A stretch of 64,000 nucleotides of DNA, from the NCBI GenBank assembly GCA_020440645.1, contig JAGRNR010000014.1, forward strand, positions 1-64,000, given 5' to 3'. The DNA is from JAHEFU01 sp020440645 (lineage in GTDB: Bacteria; 4484-113; JAFGCY01). The notes beneath the pieces were generated by a model. That model did no database searches and was not told the DNA's origin. It was given only the letters and a program-made list of their open reading frames with translations. The translations under genes and the position numbers were made by a program. Positions 42,156 through 52,401 of this stretch are shown piece by piece; the first letter of the stretch is position 1; every line of letters starts with the position of its first letter.

Positions 42156-43925
42156 CGGTGCATACACGGCCCAGACCAGCTTGGTCTGGGTCCGGACTTC
42201 CTCGCCATTGCCGGCTGACAGGCTGAACAGCTGCGCAAGGGCCGGTTGGCCATCAAGCAGCATGAAGCTGGTCAGGCCCGCCGGATAATCCGGCAGCACG
42301 CCATCGATCTGCCAGTCCGCAGGGTCATTGCCAGGCATTGCGCTGCTCCAGTGGCTCAGCACCATTAGCTGGCCATCGAGCGCAGTGGATGCCTGCGGAC
42401 TGCCATGCAGGAAGTGCAGCTCAGCCCCGCTGCCCGCCAGGCCCAGCAGCGGGTCCTGCCCCAGCCCGAGCATGTCGTAACTGCTGTATTTCCAGGACTC
42501 GAACAGCTGCGGATCGCCATCGAGGAATTCAGCCGTCCAGAAGCGCAGGCTGCCATCCTGCGCCGGATGCCCGTCCACGCAAGCCAGCAGCGGATGCCCG
42601 TTCAGTTCAGCGGTGTACATCGCCGAGTCCCGCCCTTCGCCGAGCGTCAGGTGGACCCAGTCGTCCGAGGTACTCGGGAATGACGAGATGCTGCTGGCAA
42701 CGCGGAACTCCCGCAGGTCGTTGCCGAGATCAACGCAGTAGCCGAAGGCCGGGCCGCCATTGATGCTGATCGGCGGCGTCGTCCCGGATGTGCCGGGGAT
42801 GTCCGGCAGGTCCAGGTAGACGTCGCACACTGCCCAGGACAGGTCATCGGGACTTGATTTGAATGCATACAGCAGGGTGTGGAAGTTGTCACTGGGAGAG
42901 CTGCTGACCTGCATTGTGATTGCCGGCCCGCTGTCCAGCCGGCCCAGCCGGGGGTTGACAAGCCTGGGTGCGCCCATGAAAGCCTCGTTGCTGAAGGTTT
43001 CGTGCGGGTCACCGGCATAGTGCCAGACGAGTGTGGGCACTGCTGGGTTGCCAAAGGGCACGACATTGATGATACCGAAGCCACCGTCGAAGTCCGCCAT
43101 GTCCAGGCCCTCCGCACCGAAGAACTGCCCCTCAAGCGAAAGCAGCTCCCAGTCCGGCAGGGCGGCGCCGTTGGCAGTGTTGCTGATTGCCAGCCGCACG
43201 CTTTCAGCCCCGGCGGCATCCCGTGTGGCAAACACGATCGCCGGCCGGCCGCCTATGATGCGCGCCTGCAGCGCCAGTGCGCCGTCAAAGGCGCTGCCGA
43301 CATCACTTGCCGATTCCAGCTCCACGAAGCGCCAGCCGCTGGCGGGCCGGGTTGCCAGCTCGAAGTGGTCAAGCACCGGCTGTCCGCCACCCGTCGCCAC
43401 GATGAAGGCCAGCAGCACATTCCCTGCGGGAGTTGTATAGCTTGCGCTGTCCGGCCATTCCAGCGCATCCTGCGGATTATCCGCAGCGCGCCATTCCCAG
43501 CGATTGTCAGCCGGAAGGCCGATGCCAATAAAGCAGGACCCGGCCGCCGGTGTTATGCCCCAGTCCATCACCAGCTCAAGCGGTCCGCTGTCAGCCAGCG
43601 GCACGCGGTACACGGCCCACGCGAAATGCTGCGGAGCTGCTTCGCCGGAAGCTGGCGGCAGGAATCGGATGCCCTCGCCGTCCGTTGCCAGGTTGCCCTG
43701 TGGCAGCTCCATGCCCAGCCGCGCCCCCGCGATGAAGCCCAGGCTGTCGGATGCCACGCGCTCGATCAGCACGCCGGGGGCCGGGAGGTCGGCCGGTGTA
43801 CCCGGAGCGCTGGGAAGATCCGTTGGCAGCGATGCTGACTGCGCGCTCACGCGGCTGCAGGAACAGTTCACTGCACAGGCCAGCCAGCCTGCCAGCAGCA
43901 GGCACGAAAGGGAAAACGGACGCAT
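42153..43925 (-). CDS. Exported protein related to the giant-lipoprotein cluster
   Basis: 590 residues from an ATG at 43925 with GAGGA 7 nt upstream. Signal peptide with several Cys (WLACAVNCSCS), so lipidation is possible but ambiguous. The N-terminal module (FAWAVYRVPLADSGPLELVMDW ... GIGLPADNRWEWRA ... VLLAFIVATGGGQPVLDHFEL) resembles the second module of the proteins at 49129-59196 (AWVLFGVYGFDGD ... HIGVTHYASGRWEWSAP). The rest is a beta-propeller-like repeat region. Function unknown. Confidence 0.82.
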   Translation of the reverse strand: MRPFSLSCLLLAGWLACAVNCSCSRVSAQSASLPTDLPSAPGTPADLPAPGVLIERVASDSLGFIAGARLGMELPQGNLATDGEGIRFLPPASGEAAPQHFAWAVYRVPLADSGPLELVMDWGITPAAGSCFIGIGLPADNRWEWRAADNPQDALEWPDSASYTTPAGNVLLAFIVATGGGQPVLDHFELATRPASGWRFVELESASDVGSAFDGALALQARIIGGRPAIVFATRDAAGAESVRLAISNTANGAALPDWELLSLEGQFFGAEGLDMADFDGGFGIINVVPFGNPAVPTLVWHYAGDPHETFSNEAFMGAPRLVNPRLGRLDSGPAITMQVSSSPSDNFHTLLYAFKSSPDDLSWAVCDVYLDLPDIPGTSGTTPPISINGGPAFGYCVDLGNDLREFRVASSISSFPSTSDDWVHLTLGEGRDSAMYTAELNGHPLLACVDGHPAQDGSLRFWTAEFLDGDPQLFESWKYSSYDMLGLGQDPLLGLAGSGAELHFLHGSPQASTALDGQLMVLSHWSSAMPGNDPADWQIDGVLPDYPAGLTSFMLLDGQPALAQLFSLSAGNGEEVRTQTKLVWAVYAP

Positions 43926-44036
43926 GTTCGAATCCTCAATCGCAGAGTAAGAAATACTACGTCCTGCAACTCGCAAAGCAGGCATTGTGAAGATTGATCA
44001 TGCGAAATGGCTTTCCGATCACGGACTGCCTGCCCA

Positions 44037-46883
44037 CTACTGGATGTAGATCAGCGTGCCTTCCTTCTGCATCACGAACACCCGGCCATCCGGGTCAATT
44101 GCCGGGCGGCACTGCCAGGCCATGTCATTCGGCCAGCTCCACAGCTCATTGCCGGCACTGTCCAGGCATAAGGTGCGCCCGTTGCCGACCTCACCCGCCG
44201 TCACCACCAGCGGGTCATTCGCATTGCCGAAGTAGATCCGCCCGGCGCTGTCCACGCAGACCGCCGAGAAGATCGGGGAGGGGTAGCTGAGCGCCCAGCG
44301 CTGCGAGCCGTCGTCATTCAGCGAGTACAGCTTCTTGTCCGTGCAGCCGAACACCACCCCGCCGTCCGCGCCGACCGCCAGTTCGCCGAATCCGAGCGAT
44401 CCGGCCAGCGGGAAGCTCCATTTCAGGTTGCCATCCGGCTTCACCACCGTGATGTTACCCGCGTAGTCATCGAACACCGCGCTGCCGTCCGGCTGCACAG
44501 AGACCCCTGAGGTATCCAGGCTGAGCAGCGGGTCGGCCACGGCATAGCTCCACAGCAGGCTGCCCATGTCATCCAGCGCCACCAGACGGTCCCGCAGGCG
44601 GGCGTACAGCAGCGGCGGGTCGCTGCCAGTCCAGACAGCCATGTGCGTCGGGCCGGCGAAGGTGTAGAAGCGCGCCGGCAGGGCTGCCGTGGTCCACAGT
44701 TCCGTACCGTCGCCGCCGATGCAGCTGATGTAGTCGTCGAAGCCGTCACTCCAGCCGTAGTAGAGCAGGCCGTTGCCCATTGCCAGCTGCGTGCTGAACC
44801 GGCCCAGCGGGCGGCGGTACCACAGCAGCGTACCGTTGTCAGTGCAGCACAGCAGCGCCGGCCGGCCCTCATGCGTGCCGATGAAGGCGATGCGGTTGTC
44901 CGGCAGGATCCACGGGGTGGCGCTGTTGCTGGCGAAGGCCGGGTACACCGTGCCGAAGCTGCTGCCAACCGGCAGCACGGACAGCCCGCCGAAGCCGCTG
45001 ACAACACGCCCGTCATCCGTGAAGCAGGGACTGCCGCTGGGCAGGCCGCTGCCGCCCGCGCCCCAGCGGAAGCTGCCATCTGGCGCAATGCTGAGCAGGC
45101 TGCCGTTGTAGTAGCCGTAGAAGTTGCCAAGCTGGTCAACTGCGGCCTCGAACAGGTTTCCGATGCCTGCGTATTCCCAGTCAGCCACAGCAGGCGGGAC
45201 GAGGGAATGGATCACGGCGTCGCCGGTCTGCCAGGCCAGCCGTCCGTCGGCCCCGAGCGCAGTGCTGCCCTGTACCTGGTTGCCCTCCGCGGAGAATAGT
45301 TCCAGCCCGTTGCCATCGAACAGCCGCACATGGTCCGGGCTGTCGCCGAAGGTGCCGTAGCTGGCCTGGCCGAGGGCATTAACCTTGACCGTGCCGTTCA
45401 GGCTCTCCACCGGTCCTTCCCATGCCACGCCGCCAGCGGAGTTGAGCGCCACCAGCCTGTCCGCGCTCACGAGCAGCCGGCCGGCGCTGTCTGCGTTGAG
45501 GTAGCTGCTCACGTAGTAGTCATTAATGTCAATCGATGCCACGCCGGGGACCGTGTAGCTCCACAGGAAGCTGCCCGCGTCGTCAACCGCACTGACCCGC
45601 ACATCGCTCGGCACCGGCAGCTGGTTGAGATAGGGCTGGCCGGTATAGCTCAGCACGCAGAATGCGCCGGGGATCGCGAAGCACAGGCCGAAGTCCCGCC
45701 CCGGCTCACTGTAGTTCCACAGCTCGCTGCCGGAGCTGTCCAGCCTGCGCAGCGTGGCCCCACCGCCTTCCACATACAGCGCGCCACCACCCGGCACCGG
45801 GCGGATGTCCCGCACCCTGGTCCCCAGGTTCAGGCGCCAGTCCTCGCTGCCACCCGTGATCTGCATGATGTCGCCGTTGCGCATGGCGGCCAGCACGGTG
45901 TTGTCAGCCCCCAGCCGGTGGATCGCCGGCCAGTCGCCGGTGTCGATCCCCCAGATGTGGATCAGGTCCGGCGTGAAGCATTCCGCCAGCCCGTCCATCC
46001 CGAGCGTGTAGATGTTGCCATCGCTGCCGACAAGCGGTGCGCTGAAGCGGTCGGTGAATGTCATCCCGCTCTGGTTCGTGAACACAGCCGGGCCGGCCAC
46101 CGGGCTGTAGCCGGTGTTGCCGGAATCCGCCCCGCTGCCATTCCAGTTGCCGGGACTGATCGGCCCGCCGCTCGGCACCAGTTCATACACGTTTCCGGGA
46201 ATGCCCAGTTCCCGGCTGCTGCCGTCCTGCTGGTAGGGCACGGCGCGGTAGAAGCCGGATGGTGCACCGGGCTGCTCTAGTTCGAAGTACTTCCGTCCGC
46301 CACCGGCCGGCAGCAGCGCCGCGGCAATCGGCAGCTCACTGCGCAGGCTCCAGCCCGCGCTGCCATCGCTGCTGTACTGCAGCTCATAACCGTCCACCCG
46401 GTTGCCGAAGTTGACACCGAGCGGGGTGATGTCCGCCAGCGTGATGAACTCGTTGCCATCGCCGTCCGCCAGCAGCGCCCGGAACCAGTCCGAATCACTC
46501 GGGGTACGGTTGAGGAAGATCCCGATCGGGGTGATGTCGGAAACATTCACCTCGCCGTTCTGGTCATAGTCCGCCGGGTTGTTGAAGGTCCAGCGGAAGG
46601 TATTGCCATCGAGCGCGAGGTCATGCACCGCTGCATTGGAGGTCTGCGGTGGCGCACTGGCCATCCGTGTGATGCCCTGCTCCGCCAGCACCCGTGAAAG
46701 TTCCTTGAGCAGCTCATCCGCCAGCTGCGCATCGATCCCCGCAGGTGCCACATACTGCGACAGCAGCTGCTCCACCGGCACGGACTGCCCAGCCTGCGGT
46801 TCAGGCGACTGTCCGCGGCCACCGCAGCCGCCCAATAGTGCGGCCAGCAGGGCCGCTCCCCAAAGCTTCACGCTCCACTTCAT
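44037..46883 (-). CDS. Dockerin-like lipoprotein with PQQ-type beta-propeller
   Basis: 948 residues from an ATG at 46883 (GAGGTG 6 nt upstream), lipobox LGGC. Same plan as 39076-41961: a helical region (DELLKELSRVLAEQGITRMAS), two calcium loops (DYDQNGEVNVSDITPIG; DGDGNEFITLADITPLG), a beta-sandwich (GFYRAVPYQQDG), then propeller blades (VALDDMGSLLWSYAVADP, LYSLNDDGSQRWALSYP, LCLDSAGNELWSW). A likely surface or periplasmic recognition protein. There are no cohesin genes in the window. Confidence 0.9.
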   Translation of the reverse strand: MKWSVKLWGAALLAALLGGCGGRGQSPEPQAGQSVPVEQLLSQYVAPAGIDAQLADELLKELSRVLAEQGITRMASAPPQTSNAAVHDLALDGNTFRWTFNNPADYDQNGEVNVSDITPIGIFLNRTPSDSDWFRALLADGDGNEFITLADITPLGVNFGNRVDGYELQYSSDGSAGWSLRSELPIAAALLPAGGGRKYFELEQPGAPSGFYRAVPYQQDGSSRELGIPGNVYELVPSGGPISPGNWNGSGADSGNTGYSPVAGPAVFTNQSGMTFTDRFSAPLVGSDGNIYTLGMDGLAECFTPDLIHIWGIDTGDWPAIHRLGADNTVLAAMRNGDIMQITGGSEDWRLNLGTRVRDIRPVPGGGALYVEGGGATLRRLDSSGSELWNYSEPGRDFGLCFAIPGAFCVLSYTGQPYLNQLPVPSDVRVSAVDDAGSFLWSYTVPGVASIDINDYYVSSYLNADSAGRLLVSADRLVALNSAGGVAWEGPVESLNGTVKVNALGQASYGTFGDSPDHVRLFDGNGLELFSAEGNQVQGSTALGADGRLAWQTGDAVIHSLVPPAVADWEYAGIGNLFEAAVDQLGNFYGYYNGSLLSIAPDGSFRWGAGGSGLPSGSPCFTDDGRVVSGFGGLSVLPVGSSFGTVYPAFASNSATPWILPDNRIAFIGTHEGRPALLCCTDNGTLLWYRRPLGRFSTQLAMGNGLLYYGWSDGFDDYISCIGGDGTELWTTAALPARFYTFAGPTHMAVWTGSDPPLLYARLRDRLVALDDMGSLLWSYAVADPLLSLDTSGVSVQPDGSAVFDDYAGNITVVKPDGNLKWSFPLAGSLGFGELAVGADGGVVFGCTDKKLYSLNDDGSQRWALSYPSPIFSAVCVDSAGRIYFGNANDPLVVTAGEVGNGRTLCLDSAGNELWSWPNDMAWQCRPAIDPDGRVFVMQKEGTLIYIQ

Positions 46884-46938
46884 CTGCACACCTCGTTGTG
46901 GCTGCACATGGGCTCACCGCAGCCGGGAAACCTTCATA

Positions 46939-46944
46939 TATATT
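46939..46944 (+). promoter_or_regulatory. Possible -10 in divergent intergenic region
   Basis: TATATT in the only AT-rich stretch between the divergent starts at 46883 and 46989; no -35 seen. Confidence 0.25.
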
Positions 46945-46988
46945 AAGGTGAGTCGCCCCAGTGCGGCGGGATCGGGAGGAAATGGAAG

Positions 46989-48011
46989 ATGGCGACGATC
47001 AGCAGACTCGGATTGCTGCCCTGGCTCAGGCACCTGCGCGGTGAAAGCAGCCAGTACATCCTCGTGTTCAGCGGCGGGCGGCTGACGAGAAGCGGCCCCG
47101 GCCTGGCATTCTGGTTCAACCCGCTGTCAACAGCAGTGGCCCAGGTGCCGCGCGAGGACATTGAGACCACCTTCATGCTGCGCGAGCGCAGCTCGGACTT
47201 CCAGGAGATCAGCGTGCAGGTGACCATCACCTACCGCGTGCTGGACCATGCGATGGCCGCCGAGCGCCTCAACTTCTCCGTTTCGCTCGTGAACGGCGCC
47301 TGGCTGGAGCAGCCGCTGGACCGGCTGGCCAGCTTCTGGATGCAGCGTTCGCTGAAGAGCGCGCGCGACTACATCTCCTCCAATACGGTGCAGCAGAGCG
47401 TGACCGCCGGACCGGGGGCGATAGCCACTGCGATCACCAGCGCGCTGAACGAGGACCCGGAGCTGGAGGCGATGGGGCTTGGGCTGGTCGGCGTGCAGGT
47501 CAACAGCGTGTTGCCATCCGCCGACGTGGAGAAGGCGCTGCAGACCCCGACCCGTGAGGCGATCCAGCAGAAGGCGGATGAGGCGATGTTCGAGCGCCGC
47601 GCGATCGCCGTCGAGAAGGAACGCGCCATCAAGCAGAATGAGCTGGACACCGAGATCGAGCTCGAGAAGAAGAATGAATCCCTGATCCGCAAGAAGGGTG
47701 AGAACCGCCGTCTGGAGATCGAGGCCGAGAACGAGGCCGGCCGCCTGACCGCCGAGGGCGACGCCCAGCAGGTGCGCATCCGCGCCGAGGGCCAGGCCGA
47801 GAGCAAGCGCATCACCGCCCAGGCCGAGAACGAGGCCGAGGCCGCCCGTGTCGCGCTCTACCGCGATGCCCCGGCCAGTGTGGCCACCGGCATGGCGCTG
47901 ATGCAGTTCGCCTCCAAGGTGCGCGACATCCAGCACCTGAACGTCACCCCGGACCTGCTCGGCAGCAACCTGCGCCAGTTCCTCACAGACCAGGGCGACA
48001 CGGCGGAGTAG
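46989..48011 (+). CDS. SPFH/Band 7 domain protein
   Basis: 340 residues. The SPFH domain occupies about 20-210 (YILVFSGGRLTRSGPGLAFWF ... SSDFQEISVQVTITYRVLD ... IATAITSALNEDPELEAMG). A charged coiled coil follows (about 190-290, RRAIAVEKERAIKQNELDTEIELEKKNESLIRKK). No clear TM helix, so it may bind membranes peripherally. It is followed 3 nt later by a NAD-kinase-like gene; the two are probably one functional unit. Confidence 0.92.
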   Translation: MATISRLGLLPWLRHLRGESSQYILVFSGGRLTRSGPGLAFWFNPLSTAVAQVPREDIETTFMLRERSSDFQEISVQVTITYRVLDHAMAAERLNFSVSLVNGAWLEQPLDRLASFWMQRSLKSARDYISSNTVQQSVTAGPGAIATAITSALNEDPELEAMGLGLVGVQVNSVLPSADVEKALQTPTREAIQQKADEAMFERRAIAVEKERAIKQNELDTEIELEKKNESLIRKKGENRRLEIEAENEAGRLTAEGDAQQVRIRAEGQAESKRITAQAENEAEAARVALYRDAPASVATGMALMQFASKVRDIQHLNVTPDLLGSNLRQFLTDQGDTAE

Positions 48012-48014
48012 CGC

Positions 48015-48959
48015 GTGGAGGGCCACGGCCAGCAGAAACAGCATTCATCCAGCCCGCGCGTGGTGGTTGTCACCCGTCCGACGCGGCTGGAGGTCCTGCT
48101 TGAGCGGCAGGGCACGCTGGGCCAGGCGGCCTTCTACCAGCGCTCCCGCGGGCAGTCGATCGAACCGCTGCAGGCCGAGCATGAGCGCATGCAGTCCAGC
48201 CTGGACTTCGTGCTCGGGCAGCTGCCCGCCGAGCAGCGCCGCACGCATGTGGACCGCAGTGAGCTGGACCGCTTCCTGTTCGCCCCGGATGACATCGTGC
48301 TGGTGGTCGGCCAGGATGGCCTCGTTGCCAATACCGCGAAGTACCTCAGCGGCCAGCTTGTGGCCGGCATCAACCCGGACTTCGAGCTGTTCGAGGGCGT
48401 GCTCTGCCCGCACCACCCGGAGGTTGTCACCGAACTGCTCGCCTGGTGCGGCGGATCCGGCGAGGCGCAGTTCCGTATGGAACACCGCTCGATGGCCCAG
48501 GCCCGGCGCGAGGATGGCCAGCAGCTGCTGGCGCTCAATGACATCTTCGTTGGGCACAGTTCGCACCAGTCCGCGCGCTACCGCCTGACGAGCGAGGGCC
48601 GCGAGGAACGCCAGAGCTCCTCCGGCATCATCTGCTCCACCGGCACCGGGGCCACCGGCTGGGCCCGCAGCATCGTGCTGCAGCGCGGCATCGAATCCCA
48701 GATGCCCGGACCACAGGAGCGCCTGCTGGCCTGGTTCGTGCGCGAGCCCTGGCCCTCCGTCTCAACCGGGGCCGAGCTGAACTTCGGTTTCTGCCTGGAC
48801 GGCTATCCGCTGAAGGTAGTCAGTGAAATGGGCAGTGGCGGCGTGGTGTTCGCCGACGGCATCGAGACCGACCGGCTGGAATTCCTCGAAGGGCAGACTG
48901 TGGAGATCAGCCCGGCTGAGCATACGCTGAACCTCGTCCTGCCTGCAGCGGAGCACTGA
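48015..48959 (+). CDS. NAD-kinase-like (ATP-NAD kinase superfamily) protein
   Basis: 314 residues with a GTG start. The motif usually read GGDGT is VVGQDGLVANTAKYL (about 93-108), keeping the catalytic Asp but with Gln for Gly. The second motif is SSSGIICSTGTGATGWARSI (about 198-217). This is nearer the divergent NADK2-type branch than canonical bacterial NadK. It may phosphorylate NAD or a lipid/sugar substrate; pairing with an SPFH protein suggests a membrane-linked role (inference). Confidence 0.85.
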   Translation: MEGHGQQKQHSSSPRVVVVTRPTRLEVLLERQGTLGQAAFYQRSRGQSIEPLQAEHERMQSSLDFVLGQLPAEQRRTHVDRSELDRFLFAPDDIVLVVGQDGLVANTAKYLSGQLVAGINPDFELFEGVLCPHHPEVVTELLAWCGGSGEAQFRMEHRSMAQARREDGQQLLALNDIFVGHSSHQSARYRLTSEGREERQSSSGIICSTGTGATGWARSIVLQRGIESQMPGPQERLLAWFVREPWPSVSTGAELNFGFCLDGYPLKVVSEMGSGGVVFADGIETDRLEFLEGQTVEISPAEHTLNLVLPAAEH

Positions 48960-49128
48960 TCCAGTCAGGCTTCCCGCTGAAATCAGCCCCGGCTGGCCTC
49001 CCGGCGGGCGATCTGAGCCCCAGTTTTCCGTTTTACGTATTCCGCAGCATCGGTTGGATTTAAGTTAAATGCCGGGTACAACCAACGGTTGCAGCTGCCT
49101 CCAGGCCCTGCGATCGAGGAGCCAAATA

Positions 49129-52100
49129 ATGCGTTTCAATCGGACCAAGATCTACCTTCTGATGTTGTTGCTGATGCCGGCTGTGCTGGCCTCCTGTGGC
49201 GCAGGTGGCGGTAGCGCGGTTTCATCCCTTGATGCAGCTTCCCAGCCGTCGGTTCCACTGCAGGGTAATGCCCCGCTGGCAGATGGCCTGCCAGCCCTGG
49301 ACCAGCTGCCCGAGCCATCGCGCAGTGCGATGCTCAGCGGCCCGGGATACTTCCCGGTGCCGATCCTCGAGCAGGGCGTGATGCTGCAGCGCAGTGGTTC
49401 GGTCGTCTCCGGCCCGCAGGGCATCGAGCTGGATGGCAGCGCAGGTGAGGCCTGGGTGCTGTTCGGGGTCTATGGCTTCGACGGTGACAGCCAGCCGAAC
49501 GCCGTAATGGCGGAGGCCACCGATGTGCAGGGCAGTTTCCATATCGGCGTCACGCACTACGCCAGCGGACGCTGGGAGTGGAGCGCGCCCTTCACCGGCG
49601 ATGAGGAGCATGAGTACGAGCACGTGGCCCAGTACACCGTGGCCGACCAGTATGTCAGCGAGCGTGGCTTCCACTACATCGCCGTGCTGGCGCCGGAGGG
49701 CTCGAGCCTGCTGCTCAGCGGCCTGCAGCTCGGGGTGGACGGCGGTGACAACGCACCCGTCGCGCCGGACTACTTCGAGATCAGCAATGGTGACGCCGGC
49801 TTCCACTTCTGGTGGTACCCTAGCCCGGACCATGACGACCCGGACTTCGCCGGCTACACCATGCAGCGCGCCCTGTGGCCCGGCACCGACTTCCAGGACC
49901 TCGGCCCGCTCTCACACGAGACCTTCTACCATGACGCTGCAGCCGACCCGGCCCTGCTCTACCGCTACCGTGTACGCGTGGCGGATGTAAGTGGCAACTC
50001 CAGCTGGGGTTATTCCAACACCCCGGTCAGCGTCAGTGGCGACAACTACCCGGTGCCGGCGCTGGAGATGCCGGCCGGGCCGCTCTACGGCGGGCAGATG
50101 GTGACATTCGACCTCAGCGGCAGCTATGACCCCGACGGCGAACCGCTCACGGAATACACGGTCCAGTTTGACAACACGAACGGCATGGGCGGCGTCGGCC
50201 CGCTCACCAGCACCGACCCGCAGATCAGCGTGCTGCTGCAGCCCGGCTGCTACGTGGTGCAGGCCGCGGCCAAGTCCACCGTCTACTGCCAGCCGATCGT
50301 TGACACGCTGAAGATCTACCCGGCCTGGCAGCCTGAGCCGCAGCTGGTGGCCGAGCCCGGCAGCGGGCAGTGGCGCATGCAGTCCAGCCGCAGCATCTAC
50401 TGGCCACAGGGCGACGCAATCGTCACATTCTTCAATGACTACCTCGGCCCCGGCCTCGGCGCGCTCGTGCAGCATGCCGACGGCAGCCGGGAGGTCCTGC
50501 AGCTGCCCTACTACCTGTACGACATCGACTGGATCTCCGAGCCGGTGGTCTGGCAGGGCCAGCCCTATGTCGGCGTCGTGTCTGACAACGTGATGCTACT
50601 GGCGACCATCGGGGCGGACGGCCTGCAGTGGATTGAAGGCGGCCTCGGCTACACCGGCTTTGTGAACATCGATCTCGTGGTGGACGGCGAGGACCAGCTG
50701 CGGGTCTGCACCCTGAATGAATACAACCCCGGGGACTTCGAGGTGCTCGCGATCAATGCCGGCAACCCGCTCGACATCTACACCCTCGAGTTCATGTCCA
50801 ATTCCGACGGTCCGTTTGACGTGGAGTGGAACCCGGAATACGGCGGCTTCGAGCTGATTTACACCACGGTCGGCAGCATCCACTGGAACCGCACCGATGA
50901 GGAGGGTGGCCTGGTTGTCGACGACTTCGTCGGCGCGGGCATCTTCGATTCACTGGACATGGAACTCCATGCGGACGGCAGCCCCGGCGTGATGGGCCGC
51001 TCCGGTGGGTCCTTCGTCTACTTCTCCTTTGACGAGGGCACCGCCAGCTGGTCAGCACCCGAAGTGATCGAGCCGATTGGCCTGAACGGCAAGTCCGGCG
51101 ACCTGCTGTTCGATGGCAACGACATGGCAGCCTTCTTCGGCCTGGCGGTGGGCCAGTCATCGCTATACCGCCGCAACGGCGGCAGCTGGGACCCGCAGAC
51201 CGTCAACTGGGCGCTGCTTTCCGGCCAGCACTGCGCCATCGCCCAGTGGCCCGACGGCCGCGTGAACATCATCGACGGCACGGTGGGCGGCGCGATCTTC
51301 ATCTCCGACTTCAATGAGGATGGCAGCCACCCCGCCCCGATTGAGGTTCCCTCCGTTTCCTGGGACGGCATTGACTTGAATGCCGTCGCCGGGGCTGACG
51401 GCATCCACGCCGTCTGGCGTGGTGACAACGGTGCGATCCATTACATCGCCGACGACGACGGCACCAATTGGAACGCCTCCACCGGCTTCGTCAGCAGCGA
51501 TGCACTTGAGCTGATGGCGGACGAGAACGGCAAGGTGTTCGTCGGCAACACCCACGGTGCGACCGCCGACCTGTTCAGCTGGTTCGGCGGCGCCTGGCTG
51601 ATCGAGGGCAGCTCCAACCGCTGGGGCAGCAGCCTGCCTTACCTCGCCGCCCAGCGTGATGCCCCCGGCGGACAGTTCATCGTGCAGGATGACCTGCCAG
51701 TGCCGCCAGCGCTCAGGCACATGCATGACGACGGCGGCGGCTTCCTCGTGTTTGACAGCTACGATTTCGACACGATCCGGATTGACGAGGGGGTGTCCCT
51801 CTTCACGGGCGCCGGGCTGATCAGCTTCGTGCGCGGCGATGAGATCCTCGGTTCCAGTGGGCTGGTCGGCTTCATCTCCGCTGACGACCACAGCTATGCC
51901 CACCAGATACACGACTACCTTTACACCAGCAGCGTTGACCTGACGCGCGGCCGCCGGATGGATGCCTGCAACTACCTGACAGGCCCGTCAAACTCGCACA
52001 GCGCATTCTGGGTCAGCGGACTCGAGGGCGGCGCTCCCGGCGTGACGCGCTTCCAGGGCAAGGCCTACAACGGCAAGTACAACGTCGACAGCAACACTGC

Positions 52101-52380
52101 CCTGGCGGACCCGGTCGGCATCGGGGCCGGGCAGATGCAGCACACGCTGTCCGCGGCCCAGGCCTGGGGCCTGACTGCCGTGGCGATCTCCGACCAGTTC
52201 GGCGGCGAGCAGGGCTGGCTGGAATGGAGCAACTTCGGTGAGTTCGAAAGCCTCGCACTGCCACCGATCGACATGGAATACACGATGATGCACGAACTGG
52301 TTGTCGGTGCGGATGGCCGCTGGCACATCCTCTACCGTGACAAGCGCGACGGGGCGATCTATGAGATCAGCACCACATGA
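49129..52380 (+). CDS. Giant surface lipoprotein, paralogue 1 of 3
   Basis: 1083 residues from an ATG at 49129 (GAGGAG 8 nt upstream), lipobox LASC. Order: linker with LPALDQLPEPSRSAML; a beta-sandwich (about 90-225); an FN3-like domain (about 225-320, YRYRVRVADVSGNSS); a PKD-like domain (about 325-420, FDLSGSYDPDGEPLTEYTVQF); then a propeller-like region to the end, closing MHELVVGADGRWHILYRDK and ISTT. No catalytic motif seen. Two similar genes follow in tandem. Confidence 0.88.
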   Translation: MRFNRTKIYLLMLLLMPAVLASCGAGGGSAVSSLDAASQPSVPLQGNAPLADGLPALDQLPEPSRSAMLSGPGYFPVPILEQGVMLQRSGSVVSGPQGIELDGSAGEAWVLFGVYGFDGDSQPNAVMAEATDVQGSFHIGVTHYASGRWEWSAPFTGDEEHEYEHVAQYTVADQYVSERGFHYIAVLAPEGSSLLLSGLQLGVDGGDNAPVAPDYFEISNGDAGFHFWWYPSPDHDDPDFAGYTMQRALWPGTDFQDLGPLSHETFYHDAAADPALLYRYRVRVADVSGNSSWGYSNTPVSVSGDNYPVPALEMPAGPLYGGQMVTFDLSGSYDPDGEPLTEYTVQFDNTNGMGGVGPLTSTDPQISVLLQPGCYVVQAAAKSTVYCQPIVDTLKIYPAWQPEPQLVAEPGSGQWRMQSSRSIYWPQGDAIVTFFNDYLGPGLGALVQHADGSREVLQLPYYLYDIDWISEPVVWQGQPYVGVVSDNVMLLATIGADGLQWIEGGLGYTGFVNIDLVVDGEDQLRVCTLNEYNPGDFEVLAINAGNPLDIYTLEFMSNSDGPFDVEWNPEYGGFELIYTTVGSIHWNRTDEEGGLVVDDFVGAGIFDSLDMELHADGSPGVMGRSGGSFVYFSFDEGTASWSAPEVIEPIGLNGKSGDLLFDGNDMAAFFGLAVGQSSLYRRNGGSWDPQTVNWALLSGQHCAIAQWPDGRVNIIDGTVGGAIFISDFNEDGSHPAPIEVPSVSWDGIDLNAVAGADGIHAVWRGDNGAIHYIADDDGTNWNASTGFVSSDALELMADENGKVFVGNTHGATADLFSWFGGAWLIEGSSNRWGSSLPYLAAQRDAPGGQFIVQDDLPVPPALRHMHDDGGGFLVFDSYDFDTIRIDEGVSLFTGAGLISFVRGDEILGSSGLVGFISADDHSYAHQIHDYLYTSSVDLTRGRRMDACNYLTGPSNSHSAFWVSGLEGGAPGVTRFQGKAYNGKYNVDSNTALADPVGIGAGQMQHTLSAAQAWGLTAVAISDQFGGEQGWLEWSNFGEFESLALPPIDMEYTMMHELVVGADGRWHILYRDKRDGAIYEISTT

Positions 52381-52401
52381 TGTAACCTTCGCGTTTCACA
52401 T

